Positions 15,218 to 25,307 are shown, counted from the first letter of the stretch. The stretch is 64,000 nt of DNA from CAXBNV01 sp963977185 (GCA_963977185.1 CAXBNV010000004.1:1-64000); one strand, 5' to 3'. Program-made: numbers and translations. Notes: a model not told the origin generated them from the letters alone.

Positions 15218-17074
15218 TTATTCTACAGTAACTGATTTAGCTAAATTTCTAGGCTTATCAACATCAGTGCCTCTTAAAATTGCAACATGATAAGCCAACA
15301 GCTGCAAAGGTATAGTATAAATTATAGGAAGAAACAATTGCTCTACACTTGGCATATGTATAACTTTAGCTTTTTTAGCCAAACTTAGATCACTTTTATC
15401 GGTCAAAATAAAAATTTCTCCACCCCTTGCTTGAACTTCTTCTAGATTAGAAAGCATCTTGGGTAATAAATTATCATTTGGAACTAAAGCTACAACTGGC
15501 ATATTACTATCAACTAACGCTAAAGGTCCGTGCTTTAATTCTCCAGCAGCATAGCTTTCTGCATGAATATATGAAATTTCTTTTAATTTTAATGCTCCTT
15601 CTGCTGCAATAGGACTCATAATATTACGTCCTAAAAATAAAGCATGTTCTTTATTAACAAAATCTTTTGCTATTTTAGCAATAGTTTTATCTAACTTTAA
15701 GGTCTGCTCTATATAAAAAGCTAATTTTTGAAATTTAAATAAAGACTTTTCTAATTTTAACTTATTATCATTTATATTTTTTTGTTTTAAATATTCAACC
15801 AAAATTAATAAAGTTAAAAGTTGTGTAACAAAAGCTTTAGTGGATGCAACTCCAACTTCAACACCTGCCTTAGTATAAAAAACCACATCAGATTCTCTAA
15901 CTAAAGAACTCTCAGGGACATTGCAAATAACAGCTGTAACTAAATAATTATGTTCTTTTGCCAATCTTAACGCTGCTAATGTATCTGCTGTCTCACCCGA
16001 CTGAGATATTGTTAAAAATAAACTATTATCTAAAACAACAGGTTTTTTCACTCTAAATTCACTTGCAATATCAACAAAACAAGGAATTTCTAATTCTTTT
16101 TCTATTATATATTTAGACAAAATTGCTGCGTTATAACTTGAGCCACATGCAACTATTTGTATGCATTTTATTTTATCTGAAAATTTGTGAAATTTAACAA
16201 ACCCATCTAAATTAGTATCACTTAAAAAATAATTAATAGTGTTACTTACACTTTCTGGCTGCTCAAAAATTTCTTTTTGCATATAATGCCTATAATCACC
16301 AAGATTATACGAGGAAGATTCAATACTTGATAATTTAGGTATTCTTAATTTAGTTATGTCGTTTAAACTAAAATCATAAATTTTATAATTTTTTTTAGAA
16401 ATAACTGCTATATCATTTTCCTCTAAATAAACAAATTTATTTGTAACTGGTAATAAAGCCAAAATATCTGATGCTATAAAGTTTTCTCCAATACCACAAC
16501 CTAATATTAATGGGCTACCTTTTCTTATTGCATATAAATTATCTTTATCATAAGCAAACCATAAACCCAGAGCATAAGCCCCTTTAGCTACTTCAGAAAA
16601 ATCTTTTAACGTTTTTAAAAGCAAGGCTATTGTATTATTTTCTAAATTATTTTTTATGTTTTTTTTATATAAATAATGCAAAAGATGCGCTATAACTTCA
16701 GTATCAGTATCTGATGTAAATTTATAATTATAATCTATAAGCATTTTTTTTAATTCAATATAATTTTCTATTATTCCATTATGAACGACTATTATTTCAT
16801 CATTAGAAATAAAAGGATGAGCATTTAGCTCTGTAGGATCACCATGAGTTGCCCATCTGGTATGTGCAAGACCTATACTGCCTAATAAGTCTATTTTTTT
16901 AACACCTGATTTTAAATTTTCAACTTTTCCTACTTTTCTAACTCTTGTGATCATTTCATTATGGACAACAGCAACACCAGCAGAATCATAGCCTCGATAT
17001 TCCATTTTTTCTAATCCACATATTAAAATATCTGAAACATCTCTTGCTGCATTAGCGCCTATTATTCCACACAT
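15218..17074 (-). CDS. glmS: Glutamine-fructose-6-phosphate aminotransferase GlmS
   Basis: Makes glucosamine-6-phosphate from fructose-6-phosphate and glutamine, the entry to UDP-GlcNAc. N-terminal class II glutaminase domain begins MCGIIGANAA with catalytic Cys2. Two SIS sugar-isomerase domains follow (CGSSYNAAI and SQSGETADTLAAL; then FLGRNIMSPIAAEGALKLKEISYIHAE), and the C-terminus KPRNLAKSVTVE is canonical. Length 618 residues. Starts 37 bp after glmU, so the two consecutive steps of the pathway are co-transcribed. Confidence 0.97.
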   Translation of the reverse strand: MCGIIGANAARDVSDILICGLEKMEYRGYDSAGVAVVHNEMITRVRKVGKVENLKSGVKKIDLLGSIGLAHTRWATHGDPTELNAHPFISNDEIIVVHNGIIENYIELKKMLIDYNYKFTSDTDTEVIAHLLHYLYKKNIKNNLENNTIALLLKTLKDFSEVAKGAYALGLWFAYDKDNLYAIRKGSPLILGCGIGENFIASDILALLPVTNKFVYLEENDIAVISKKNYKIYDFSLNDITKLRIPKLSSIESSSYNLGDYRHYMQKEIFEQPESVSNTINYFLSDTNLDGFVKFHKFSDKIKCIQIVACGSSYNAAILSKYIIEKELEIPCFVDIASEFRVKKPVVLDNSLFLTISQSGETADTLAALRLAKEHNYLVTAVICNVPESSLVRESDVVFYTKAGVEVGVASTKAFVTQLLTLLILVEYLKQKNINDNKLKLEKSLFKFQKLAFYIEQTLKLDKTIAKIAKDFVNKEHALFLGRNIMSPIAAEGALKLKEISYIHAESYAAGELKHGPLALVDSNMPVVALVPNDNLLPKMLSNLEEVQARGGEIFILTDKSDLSLAKKAKVIHMPSVEQLFLPIIYTIPLQLLAYHVAILRGTDVDKPRNLAKSVTVE

Positions 17075-17111
17075 AAAAATACCTTATTTATTTTTTTATT
17101 TATATCTTTTG

Positions 17112-18515
17112 CTATTTGTTCTGATCTTTTTTTTCTGGTCTTTTCCAAGACGATATGGTTTTTTGTTTTGCTCTTGTTAGTGTCAAACTATCTTTAGGTG
17201 CTAATTTAGAAATAATTGATCCTGCTCCAACTGTTGCGTTTTTCTCAATGACAACTGGCGCAATCAATGAAGAATTAGAGCCAATAAAAGCGCCATCTTC
17301 AATAACAGTTTGGTGCTTGTTAACACCATCATAATTACAAGTTATAGTCCCAGCGCCTATATTCACTCTTTCACCAATAATAGAATCACCAATGTAACTA
17401 AGATGATTTATTTTGCTAAATTTATTAATAATAGATTTTTTAATTTCAACAAAATTTCCTATTTGAGAGTTAGATTTAATTATAGTCTCAGGTCTTAATC
17501 TTGCAAAAGGACCTATATTACAATTAGATTCAATGCTAACATTTTCTAAATAAGAGTTAGCTTTTATTACTACATTATTACTAAGCTTAACATTTTTTAA
17601 ATAACAATTAGGCTCAATTATACAATTATCTCCAAGCTCAATATTTCCTATAAAAACATTATTAATATCTATATAATTGTCAATTCCTGTCTTTATATTA
17701 CCTCTAATTTCTATTTTATCTATATCAGCAAGACTAACTCCTTGCTCTAATAGATTATAAGCTAATATTTTTTGTAAATATCTTTCAGCTAATTGTAATT
17801 GGTATCTAGAATTAACCCCTTGAACTGCTATAAAATCTTTAGGAGACACTAATACAGAATTGATATCACAATTATCTTTAACAGCTATCTTAATAACATC
17901 TGTTAAATAATATTCTTTTTGAGAGTTATTATTATCAACTTGATCCACCCACTTGAAAATTTCAGGTACAGGATAAACTGCTATTCCCGTATTAATTTCT
18001 TTTAATAATTTTTGTTCTTTATTTGCATCTTTTTCTTCAATAATACCTGTAATTTTATTATTATTTCTAATAATTCTACCCAAACCATATGGATTATCTG
18101 CAACAATAGTTAATAGCTTAATATTATTAGAATTAATATCTAATAATTGATTTAAATCATTTATATTAACTAATGGAACATCTGCGTATAAAACTAATAA
18201 CTTATCTAGCTTTAATTTAGATTTTTTTAATTGTTCTAAAGCCTGTTGTAATGAATGAGCAGTGCCTAATTGCTTTTCTTGATATACCCAATTAATTTTT
18301 TTATAATTTTGATATAACTTTTGAATTTTGTCTTTATTAGAACCGCATACTATAAATATATTTTCTTCATCAGCTAAAGTTTTAGCTTTTTCTAAAACAT
18401 ATGATAGTAAAGGTTTTCCTGCCAGATTATGCAGTACTTTAGGAGTTTTGGATTTCATTCTGGTACCCTGACCTGCAGCCAGAATTACTATCCCTAATTT
18501 AGAATTATGGTCCAT
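17112..18515 (-). CDS. glmU: Bifunctional GlmU (GlcN-1-P acetyltransferase / GlcNAc-1-P uridyltransferase)
   Basis: Produces UDP-GlcNAc for peptidoglycan and LPS. N-terminal uridyltransferase domain with LAAGQGTRMKSKTPKVLH and VLYADVPL. C-terminal left-handed beta-helix of hexapeptide repeats with ARLRPETI, GNFVEIKKS, LSYIGDS and IGAGTITCNYDG, the acetyltransferase active-site region. I take the ATG at 18515 (467 residues). A TTG at 18527 lies closer to the AAGGAG ribosome binding site and would add four residues. It sits between atpC and glmS, the usual atp-glmUS order. Confidence 0.96.
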   Translation of the reverse strand: MDHNSKLGIVILAAGQGTRMKSKTPKVLHNLAGKPLLSYVLEKAKTLADEENIFIVCGSNKDKIQKLYQNYKKINWVYQEKQLGTAHSLQQALEQLKKSKLKLDKLLVLYADVPLVNINDLNQLLDINSNNIKLLTIVADNPYGLGRIIRNNNKITGIIEEKDANKEQKLLKEINTGIAVYPVPEIFKWVDQVDNNNSQKEYYLTDVIKIAVKDNCDINSVLVSPKDFIAVQGVNSRYQLQLAERYLQKILAYNLLEQGVSLADIDKIEIRGNIKTGIDNYIDINNVFIGNIELGDNCIIEPNCYLKNVKLSNNVVIKANSYLENVSIESNCNIGPFARLRPETIIKSNSQIGNFVEIKKSIINKFSKINHLSYIGDSIIGERVNIGAGTITCNYDGVNKHQTVIEDGAFIGSNSSLIAPVVIEKNATVGAGSIISKLAPKDSLTLTRAKQKTISSWKRPEKKDQNK

Positions 18516-18562
18516 TATATTTATCAAACACTCCTTGTTAAGTATTAGAATATAACTCTATA

Positions 18563-18994
18563 TTATTTTCTTATATTTTTCCATTTTCTTAAAGCAGCTA
18601 ATTGTGCTGAAGCTTGAAGTAATCTTGTTTGTACAGTAGCATACTCAATTTCAGAAGTTTTACTCTCTAAAATTTTTCTTGCTTCTTCTTGAGCTTCAAT
18701 AAGCCTAGATTCATCTAAATCTGATGCTCTTTCAGCTAAATCTGATAGTACTGTTACTTTAAAAGGTTGTACTTCTATAATACCGCCTGATATATAAAAA
18801 ACTTGCTCTTCAGTACCTTCTTGATTAAATAACCTTACTTGGCCTGGAATTAACATCGCCAGCATTGGAGCATGTCTTGGCTTAATTCCAAGCTCACCAT
18901 TAAATGCGGTGGCAACTAATAAGTGAGTCTCGCCTTCAAATAGAGTTTTTTCTGCACTGACTATATCAACTTTAATAGTACTTGTAGCACTCAC
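18563..18994 (-). CDS. atpC: ATP synthase F1 epsilon subunit
   Basis: Central-stalk subunit that couples c-ring rotation to F1 and can inhibit ATP hydrolysis. N-terminal beta-sandwich (IKVDIVSAEKTLFEGETHLL, GELGIKPRHAPMLAML) and two-helix C-terminal domain. Length 143 residues (E. coli 139). GTG start with good GGGAG ribosome binding site 8 nt upstream. It is separated from atpD by 87 bp containing an apparent terminator, so its expression may be lower than the rest of the operon. Confidence 0.95.
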   Translation of the reverse strand: MSATSTIKVDIVSAEKTLFEGETHLLVATAFNGELGIKPRHAPMLAMLIPGQVRLFNQEGTEEQVFYISGGIIEVQPFKVTVLSDLAERASDLDESRLIEAQEEARKILESKTSEIEYATVQTRLLQASAQLAALRKWKNIRK

Positions 18995-19008
18995 AATAAT
19001 TCTCCCAA

Positions 19009-19059
19009 ATAAAAAAATAATTAGCCAAAATATAATAATATTTAATCTATTTTGGCTAA
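19009..19059 (-). terminator. Rho-independent terminator inside the atp operon, between atpD and atpC
   Basis: On the minus strand TTAGCCAAAATA (19048-19059 complement) pairs perfectly over 12 bp with its complement at 19021-19032, followed by TTATTTTTTTATTT. Stem and T-tract are both classical. It would stop or attenuate transcription before the epsilon gene and glmU. Confidence 0.75.
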
Positions 19060-19081
19060 CATAATATAATAAATATATTTT

Positions 19082-20458
19082 TTATAAAGTTTCAGCTTTT
19101 TCAACAGCTTCTTCAATGCTTCCAACCATATAAAAAGCCTGCTCAGGAAGATGATCATACTCGCCTTCTGAAATAGCTTTAAATGATTTAATCGTTTCTT
19201 TTAATGGAACATATTTACCTGGGGCACCTGTAAATACTTCAGCAACGAAAAATGGCTGAGATAAAAACTTTTGAATTTTTCTTGCTCTAGATACTGTTAA
19301 CTTATCTTCTTCTGATAATTCATCCATACCTAAAATAGCAATAATATCTTTTAATTCATTATAGCGCTGTAAAATTTGCTGAACTTTACGAGCAACATCA
19401 TAATGTTCTTGACCAATTACTAATGGATCTAACTGTCTACTTGTTGAATCTAAAGGATCAACAGCAGGATAAATACCTAATTCAGCAATTTGTCTTGATA
19501 ATACAACTGTTGAATCCAAATGTGAAAAAGTAGTTGCAGGAGAAGGATCTGTTAAATCATCAGCAGGAACATAAACAGCTTGAATAGATGTAATAGATCC
19601 TGTTTTAGTTGATGTAATACGCTCTTGTAATTTACCCATTTCTTCTGCTAATGTTGGCTGATATCCAACAGCTGAAGGCATACGTCCTAATAATGCAGAT
19701 ACTTCTGTTCCAGCTAAAGTATAACGATAAATATTATCAACAAAAAACAATACATCACGACCTTCATCTCTAAATTTTTCAGCCATAGTTAAGCCTGTTA
19801 AAGCAACACGTAATCTATTGCCTGGTGGCTCATTCATCTGACCATATACTAGAGAAATTTTATCTAATACATTCGAGTCTTTCATTTCATGATAGAAATC
19901 ATTACCTTCTCGTGTTCTTTCACCAACACCTGCAAATACAGAGTAACCACTATGCTCTGCAGCAATGTTACGAATTAACTCCATCATATTTACAGTTTTA
20001 CCTACACCTGCACCACCAAATAGACCTACTTTACCACCTTTAACAAATGGACAAATTAAATCAATTACTTTAATACCTGTTTCTAAAATTTCAATTTCAG
20101 ATGACTGATCAACAAATGCAGGAGGAGTATTATGTATAGATCTTTTCTCTTTCTCTCCAATAGCTCCTTTTTCATCAATAGGATTACCTAAAACATCCAT
20201 TATTCTGCCTAAAGTTTCTTCTCCTACTGGAACTTGAATAGGTTTACCTGTGTTTAATACTTCAGCGCCTCTTTTCAATCCTTCAGTAACACCCATAGCA
20301 ATAGCTCTTACAACGCCATCACCCATTTGTTGCTGAACCTCTAAAGTAAGATTCGATTCTTTTACATTTAATGCATCATAAACCTTAGGAACTGAATCTC
20401 TTGGAAACTCTATATCAACTACAGCACCAATAATTTGATTAATATATCCAACGCTCAT
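19082..20458 (-). CDS. atpD: ATP synthase F1 beta subunit
   Basis: Catalytic subunit of F1. P-loop GGAGVGKT at 148-155; catalytic Glu in GVGERTREGND; FFVDNIYRYTLAGTEVSALL; and the DELSEED-type lever segment GMDELSEEDKLTV near residue 380. Length 458 residues matches E. coli (460). First base 43 nt after the gamma stop. Very high conservation makes the call certain. Confidence 0.99.
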   Translation of the reverse strand: MSVGYINQIIGAVVDIEFPRDSVPKVYDALNVKESNLTLEVQQQMGDGVVRAIAMGVTEGLKRGAEVLNTGKPIQVPVGEETLGRIMDVLGNPIDEKGAIGEKEKRSIHNTPPAFVDQSSEIEILETGIKVIDLICPFVKGGKVGLFGGAGVGKTVNMMELIRNIAAEHSGYSVFAGVGERTREGNDFYHEMKDSNVLDKISLVYGQMNEPPGNRLRVALTGLTMAEKFRDEGRDVLFFVDNIYRYTLAGTEVSALLGRMPSAVGYQPTLAEEMGKLQERITSTKTGSITSIQAVYVPADDLTDPSPATTFSHLDSTVVLSRQIAELGIYPAVDPLDSTSRQLDPLVIGQEHYDVARKVQQILQRYNELKDIIAILGMDELSEEDKLTVSRARKIQKFLSQPFFVAEVFTGAPGKYVPLKETIKSFKAISEGEYDHLPEQAFYMVGSIEEAVEKAETL

Positions 20459-20501
20459 TTATATCACCCTAAAAAATAAAAGTATAAATTCAAAAAATAT
20501 G

Positions 20502-21365
20502 TTAAACAGCTGCAGCTCCTGCCACAATCTCTGATAATTCCTGTGTAATAGCAGATTGTCTTGCTTTATTATAAGCTAATTGTAAACTGTCAATTACATC
20601 ATCAGCATTATCCGATGCTGATTTCATGGCCACCATTCTTGCGGCTTGCTCACAAGCATAGTTTTCAACAACTGCTTGATATACTTGAGACTCAATAAAC
20701 CTCTTAAGCAAAGTATCTAATAAAACATAGGGATCTGGTTCATATATATAATCCCAACTATTTTTATTTTCTGCTAAAGTTTCAGAAACTGGCAAAGGCA
20801 ATATTTGCTGAACAACTGGTTGTTGAGTCATTGTGTTAACAAATTTGTTATAGCACAAATATATTGCATCTAATTCTGCATTTTCATATGCTTTAAGCAT
20901 TACTTGAACTAGGCCAATTAATTTTTCAATACTAGGAGAGTCACCCATACCACCTTTAGCTCCAAGTACTTTAGATTTTAAATTCCTAAAGTAACTAACA
21001 GCTTTACTTCCTATTAAGCAAGAAGAAGAATCTATTCCATCTTTTTCAAACTGGCGCATTTCATTTATAACGCTTTTAAATAAATTAATATTTAAACCGC
21101 CACAAAGACCTCTATCACTAGAAATAATAATAAAGCCTGCTTTTTTGATATCTCTTTTAATCAAATAAGGATGCTTATACTCTGCATTTCCAGCAGATAA
21201 ATGGCTTATAACCTCGCTAATTTTATCAGCATAAGGTCTTGTCTTTAACATTGTATCCTGAGCTTTTCTAGTCTTACTTGCAGCAACCATTTCCATTGCT
21301 TTAGTAATTTTTTTAGTACTCTGAACACTTTTTATTTTAGTTCTAATCTCTTTTGCGCCAGCCAT
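20502..21365 (-). CDS. atpG: ATP synthase F1 gamma subunit
   Basis: Central rotor shaft. N-terminal MAGAKEIRTKIKSVQSTKKITKAMEMVAASK and C-terminal ARMVAMKSASDNADDVIDSL...ARQSAITQELSEIVAGA are diagnostic. SSDRGLCGGLN lies at the core. Length 287 residues equals E. coli. Located 21 bp after atpA. Confidence 0.99.
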   Translation of the reverse strand: MAGAKEIRTKIKSVQSTKKITKAMEMVAASKTRKAQDTMLKTRPYADKISEVISHLSAGNAEYKHPYLIKRDIKKAGFIIISSDRGLCGGLNINLFKSVINEMRQFEKDGIDSSSCLIGSKAVSYFRNLKSKVLGAKGGMGDSPSIEKLIGLVQVMLKAYENAELDAIYLCYNKFVNTMTQQPVVQQILPLPVSETLAENKNSWDYIYEPDPYVLLDTLLKRFIESQVYQAVVENYACEQAARMVAMKSASDNADDVIDSLQLAYNKARQSAITQELSEIVAGAAAV

Positions 21366-21386
21366 ATAAACCTAACCTAATAAATT

Positions 21387-22931
21387 TTACCAATTAGATG
21401 CACTTATAAATTCTTTTACTAGTTTAGTAAATTCATCTTTAACATCTTTAGTATATTTTTTCTCTTCATTTATTTTATTCAATAAACTTTGATGTTGATT
21501 TCTTGCATATTCTAATAATTCTTCTTCAAACTTTATAGATTGTTTTGCATCAACTTTGTCTAAAAAACCTTCATTTGCTGCAAATAAACTTAAAGCCATT
21601 TCAGCAACACTCATAGGAGCATACTGCTTTTGCTTAGTAATCTCCATCAATCTTTGGCCTCGTTCAAGCTGCTTTCTAGTAATGTCATCTAAATCAGATG
21701 CAAATTGAGCAAAAGCCTCTAACTCTCTATATTGAGCTAAAGCTAAACGCATACCGCCACCAAGTTTTTTAATTATATTACTTTGAGCAGCACCACCAAC
21801 ACGAGATACAGATAATCCTGCATTAATAGCTGGCCTAAAACCAGAATTAAATAAACTTGTTTCTAAGTAAATTTGACCATCTGTAATAGATATTACATTT
21901 GTTGGAATGAAAGCAGAAACGTCACCAGCTTGAGTTTCAATAATAGGTAAAGCAGTTAATGAACCTGTTTGACCTTTTACTTCACCATTTGTAACTCTTT
22001 CAACGTAATCAGCATTTACTCTAGAAGCTCTTTCTAATAATCTTGAGTGTAAATAAAACACGTCTCCTGGATATGCTTCACGACCAGGGGGTCTTTTTAA
22101 TAATAAAGATATTTGTCTATATGCCCATGCTTGTTTTGTTAAATCATCATAAACTATTAAAGCGTCTTCACCTTTATCTCTAAAATACTCACCCATCGCA
22201 CAACCTGAGTATGGAGCTATAAATTGCATAGCTGCTGTATCTGCTGCTGATGCAACTACAATTATTGTATTTCTTAAAGCGTCATGATCTTCTAATTTTC
22301 TAACAACAGCTGCAACACTTGAAGCTTTCTGACCAATTGCAACATAAATACATTTAATGCCGCTATTTTTTTGATTAATAATTGCATCAATTGCAACTGC
22401 TGTTTTACCAGTTTGTCTGTCGCCAATAATTAATTCTCTTTGACCTCGACCAACAGGAACTAAAGCATCTAATGATTTCAATCCAGTTTGCACAGGCTGA
22501 TCTACTGATTGACGATCAATTACACCAGGAGCAACAACTTCAACAGGTGATGTTTTTTCAGTCTTTATTTCACCTTTACCATCAATAGGATTACCTAAAG
22601 CGTCAACAACTCTACCTAGTAAAGCATCACCAACAGGAACCTCTAAAATTTTACCTGTACACTTTACTTTATCGCCTTCTGATAAATGCTGATACTCACC
22701 CATGATAACAGCACCTACAGAATCTTGTTCTAGATTCAGTGCTAAACCATAAACATTATTAGGAAACTCTAACATCTCTCCTAGCTTAACATCATCTAGG
22801 CCGTATATTTTAGCTATACCATCTTGAAGGCTGACGATTGATCCTTCTGTTCTAGCTACTGAAACAACTTCAAATTTTTCAATTCGTTGTTTAATTAAAT
22901 CTCTTATTTCTGATGCTTCTAACTTATGCAT
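21387..22931 (-). CDS. atpA: ATP synthase F1 alpha subunit
   Basis: Regulatory nucleotide-binding subunit of F1. P-loop GDRQTGKT at 170-177; EYFRDKGEDALIVYDDLTKQA; arginine-finger region SVSRVGGAAQ. N-terminal segment LEASEIRDLIKQRIEKF binds delta. Length 514 residues (E. coli 513). ATG start; 59 bp after atpH. Confidence 0.99.
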   Translation of the reverse strand: MHKLEASEIRDLIKQRIEKFEVVSVARTEGSIVSLQDGIAKIYGLDDVKLGEMLEFPNNVYGLALNLEQDSVGAVIMGEYQHLSEGDKVKCTGKILEVPVGDALLGRVVDALGNPIDGKGEIKTEKTSPVEVVAPGVIDRQSVDQPVQTGLKSLDALVPVGRGQRELIIGDRQTGKTAVAIDAIINQKNSGIKCIYVAIGQKASSVAAVVRKLEDHDALRNTIIVVASAADTAAMQFIAPYSGCAMGEYFRDKGEDALIVYDDLTKQAWAYRQISLLLKRPPGREAYPGDVFYLHSRLLERASRVNADYVERVTNGEVKGQTGSLTALPIIETQAGDVSAFIPTNVISITDGQIYLETSLFNSGFRPAINAGLSVSRVGGAAQSNIIKKLGGGMRLALAQYRELEAFAQFASDLDDITRKQLERGQRLMEITKQKQYAPMSVAEMALSLFAANEGFLDKVDAKQSIKFEEELLEYARNQHQSLLNKINEEKKYTKDVKDEFTKLVKEFISASNW

Positions 22932-22990
22932 AGTTTAATCTCTATAAAAATATTAAACAAAATTATATAAAACTTAAAAATCTAGCTTTT

Positions 22991-23530
22991 TTAAGACGCT
23001 AATAAAGTCTCTGTCATACGAATTAACTGGCTTTTTACAGTTCTATCTATAACAAAATCTCCGCTTTTTATTAAAGCTCCACCTATTAAAGATTTATCAA
23101 CACTAATTGATAAGCTAACATCTTTATTAAAATATTTCTTTAGCACATCTTCTAGATTTTTTTCTTGTATGTCACTTACTTCATAACCAGCTATTATTTT
23201 AATATCTAATTTCTGCTCTGATAATGATTTATACTTTTCAAATAAATCTAATATTTCAGGAATCAATAAAAGCCTACGTTTTGCAACTAATAATTTAATA
23301 AAGTTAATAAACTCTTCATTAAATAAATCAAAACTTACAAAAAACTCAACTCTTTCTTCTTTTGATAACTTCGGATTAAAGATGATTTTTTCTACATTTG
23401 GCTCCTGTGATTTTATTATTAAACTAGCGTTTGATAACATATCTTGCCATTCTAATAATTTTTTCACAGAATTAGCGTAATCAAATGCTGCTCGTGCGTA
23501 AGGTTTTGCTAATGTTAATTTTTCTGCCAT
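22991..23530 (-). CDS. atpH: ATP synthase F1 delta subunit
   Basis: Peripheral-stalk subunit linking alpha to the b dimer. N-terminal helical domain AKPYARAAFDYANSVKKLLEWQDML and C-terminal GGALIKSGDFVIDRTVKSQLIRM are typical. Length 179 residues (E. coli 177). Lies 14 bp after atpF. Confidence 0.97.
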   Translation of the reverse strand: MAEKLTLAKPYARAAFDYANSVKKLLEWQDMLSNASLIIKSQEPNVEKIIFNPKLSKEERVEFFVSFDLFNEEFINFIKLLVAKRRLLLIPEILDLFEKYKSLSEQKLDIKIIAGYEVSDIQEKNLEDVLKKYFNKDVSLSISVDKSLIGGALIKSGDFVIDRTVKSQLIRMTETLLAS

Positions 23531-23544
23531 ATAAAACTCAAATT

Positions 23545-24021
23545 TTATCTTTCTAAATCTTTAACTAAATCACCTAACAAGTCATTTTGTGCTTTAGCAT
23601 CTAAATTTTTATTTAAAATCTTCTCGGCACCTTTAACTGCTATCTCTACAATTTGGTTTTTTAGCTGATTTTTTATTTTAGCTGTCTGAAGAACTAAATC
23701 ATCGTGAGCCGAATCAACTATTTTATTGTACTTATCTTTTGCTAAAACTTCTGCTTCTTCAACAATAGATGCTGCGCGTTGATTAGCTTGACTTACAATA
23801 CTAGATGCTTTTTCTCGAGCTTTATTAAGATCTGAGTTTATTTCCTCTCTAGTTTTATCAAGGTCATGCCTAGCTTTTTCAGCAGCAGCTAGACCATCTG
23901 CTATTTTTTCTTCTCTTTCTTCCATTGCAGCCATTATAATAGGCCAAACAAATTTCATCGTAAACCAAACGAATATAGCAAAAGTAATCGCCTGACCTAT
24001 AAGAGTCATGTTTATGCTCAC
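23545..24021 (-). CDS. atpF: ATP synthase Fo b subunit
   Basis: Peripheral stalk: one N-terminal membrane helix (about residues 5-27) followed by a long charged coiled coil. The chosen GTG start gives MSINMTLIGQAITFAIFVW, which aligns residue for residue with E. coli MNLNATILGQAIAFVLFV, and AGAGGTG-like ribosome binding sequence lies just upstream. An internal ATG at 24009 would cut the conserved start. Length 158 residues (E. coli 156). Confidence 0.97.
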   Translation of the reverse strand: MSINMTLIGQAITFAIFVWFTMKFVWPIIMAAMEEREEKIADGLAAAEKARHDLDKTREEINSDLNKAREKASSIVSQANQRAASIVEEAEVLAKDKYNKIVDSAHDDLVLQTAKIKNQLKNQIVEIAVKGAEKILNKNLDAKAQNDLLGDLVKDLER

Positions 24022-24110
24022 GCAGCACCTCTGTTAAAATAATTATTATTAATAATCAAAAAATTATTAAAAACTTATTAAAAATCTAATAACCAATACT
24101 TAAATAAATA

Positions 24111-24440
24111 TTAAGCATGAGCTCTAGTTTGGCTTGCACTGTATGCAGCAATTTCTTTATCAAATCCAGGCTTAATATCAGTAATAAACGGATTATTGAA
24201 AGTAAAAAATAATGCTATACCAACACCAATCATTGTTACAGCATCTAAAAGACCAGCCATAATAAACATTTTTGTTTGTAATTCTGCAGCCATTTCAGGT
24301 TGTCTTGCAACGCCTTCTAAAAACTTACCACCTAATAAAGCAAAACCAATAGCTGTGCCTAAAGCACCAACTGCTATCAATATAGCAACCGCTATAACAG
24401 TAACACTATTTATATTTGCTAATAAACTTGCATATTGCAT
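24111..24440 (-). CDS. atpE: ATP synthase Fo c subunit with C-terminal extension
   Basis: Proton-carrying ring subunit: two membrane helices joined by the polar loop GGKFLEGVARQPEM, with the essential carboxylate in GLLDAVTMIGVG. Family members end shortly after the second helix (79-90 residues). This protein has 109 residues, with a tail of roughly 25 residues after LFFTFNNPF (ITDIKPGFDKEIAAYSAS, ending QTRAHA) that would face the periplasm by the usual topology. No Na+-binding motif is seen, so it is probably proton-driven. Confidence 0.97.
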   Translation of the reverse strand: MQYASLLANINSVTVIAVAILIAVGALGTAIGFALLGGKFLEGVARQPEMAAELQTKMFIMAGLLDAVTMIGVGIALFFTFNNPFITDIKPGFDKEIAAYSASQTRAHA

Positions 24441-24508
24441 AACTTACATTCTCCCAAATGATTTACATTATTATAAAAAAACTATTTAAAATTTAATATT
24501 ACTTAATC

Positions 24509-25297
24509 TTAATGATTCTCTTGACTTGCCATACTAGCATAAACAATAGTCAACATCATAAAAATAAAGGCCTGCAACGTTATAATTAATATATGAAATA
24601 TTGCCCAAGGACCACCTAAAAGCCACTGACTCCATGGTGGAAGAAGAGCTATCAATATAAAAATCAATTCCCCTGCGTACATATTCCCAAATAACCTTAA
24701 AGCCAAAGAAACTGGTTTAGCTAATTCTTCAACCAATTTAAGCAATAAATTAAAAGGAGCTAATATTAATTTAAAATACCACGTTTTTGCTGCAAAAGGG
24801 TGAGTCACAAACTCTTTTAAAAAACCAATAAAGCCTTTAGTTTTTATAGAAAACCCAAACATAATTATTAATACAGAAAGAGACAACCCAAAAGTTAAAT
24901 TTAAGTCTGCAGTTGGAACGCCTCGGAAGTAATGAAAACCAAACCAGCTTGCTACAATAGGAAAGAAGTCAACCGGCAATAAATCCATAGCATTCATTAA
25001 AAGAACCCAACAAAATATAGTCAGGGCAAGAGGAGCTATAAGTTTACTTTTGCCTTGAAAACTATCTCTTACTTGTGTATCCACAAACTCAAAAATTATC
25101 TCAATGAAATTTTGTAGTTTACCCGGAACTCCACTAGTCGCTTTCACAGCAACATATCTAAATATAAAACAAAAAAAACATCCTAAAACAAAAGAAACGA
25201 TTAAAGTATCAACGTTTATAGTCCAAAAACCATTATTAATTTCTGTTAAATGTTGTAAGTGATGTTTTATGTAACTACTTGGGCTAGCAACTTCCAT
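24509..25297 (-). CDS. atpB: ATP synthase Fo a subunit
   Basis: Proton channel subunit, five to six membrane helices. The key arginine is in VSLALRLFGNMYAGELIF, and the C-terminal helix LITLQAFIFMMLTIVYAS carries the conserved Gln. N-terminal YIKHHLQHLTE is like E. coli. Length 262 residues (E. coli 271). Followed by atpE after 68 bp. Confidence 0.98.
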   Translation of the reverse strand: MEVASPSSYIKHHLQHLTEINNGFWTINVDTLIVSFVLGCFFCFIFRYVAVKATSGVPGKLQNFIEIIFEFVDTQVRDSFQGKSKLIAPLALTIFCWVLLMNAMDLLPVDFFPIVASWFGFHYFRGVPTADLNLTFGLSLSVLIIMFGFSIKTKGFIGFLKEFVTHPFAAKTWYFKLILAPFNLLLKLVEELAKPVSLALRLFGNMYAGELIFILIALLPPWSQWLLGGPWAIFHILIITLQAFIFMMLTIVYASMASQENH

Positions 25298-25307
25298 CTT
25301 TTTATAT

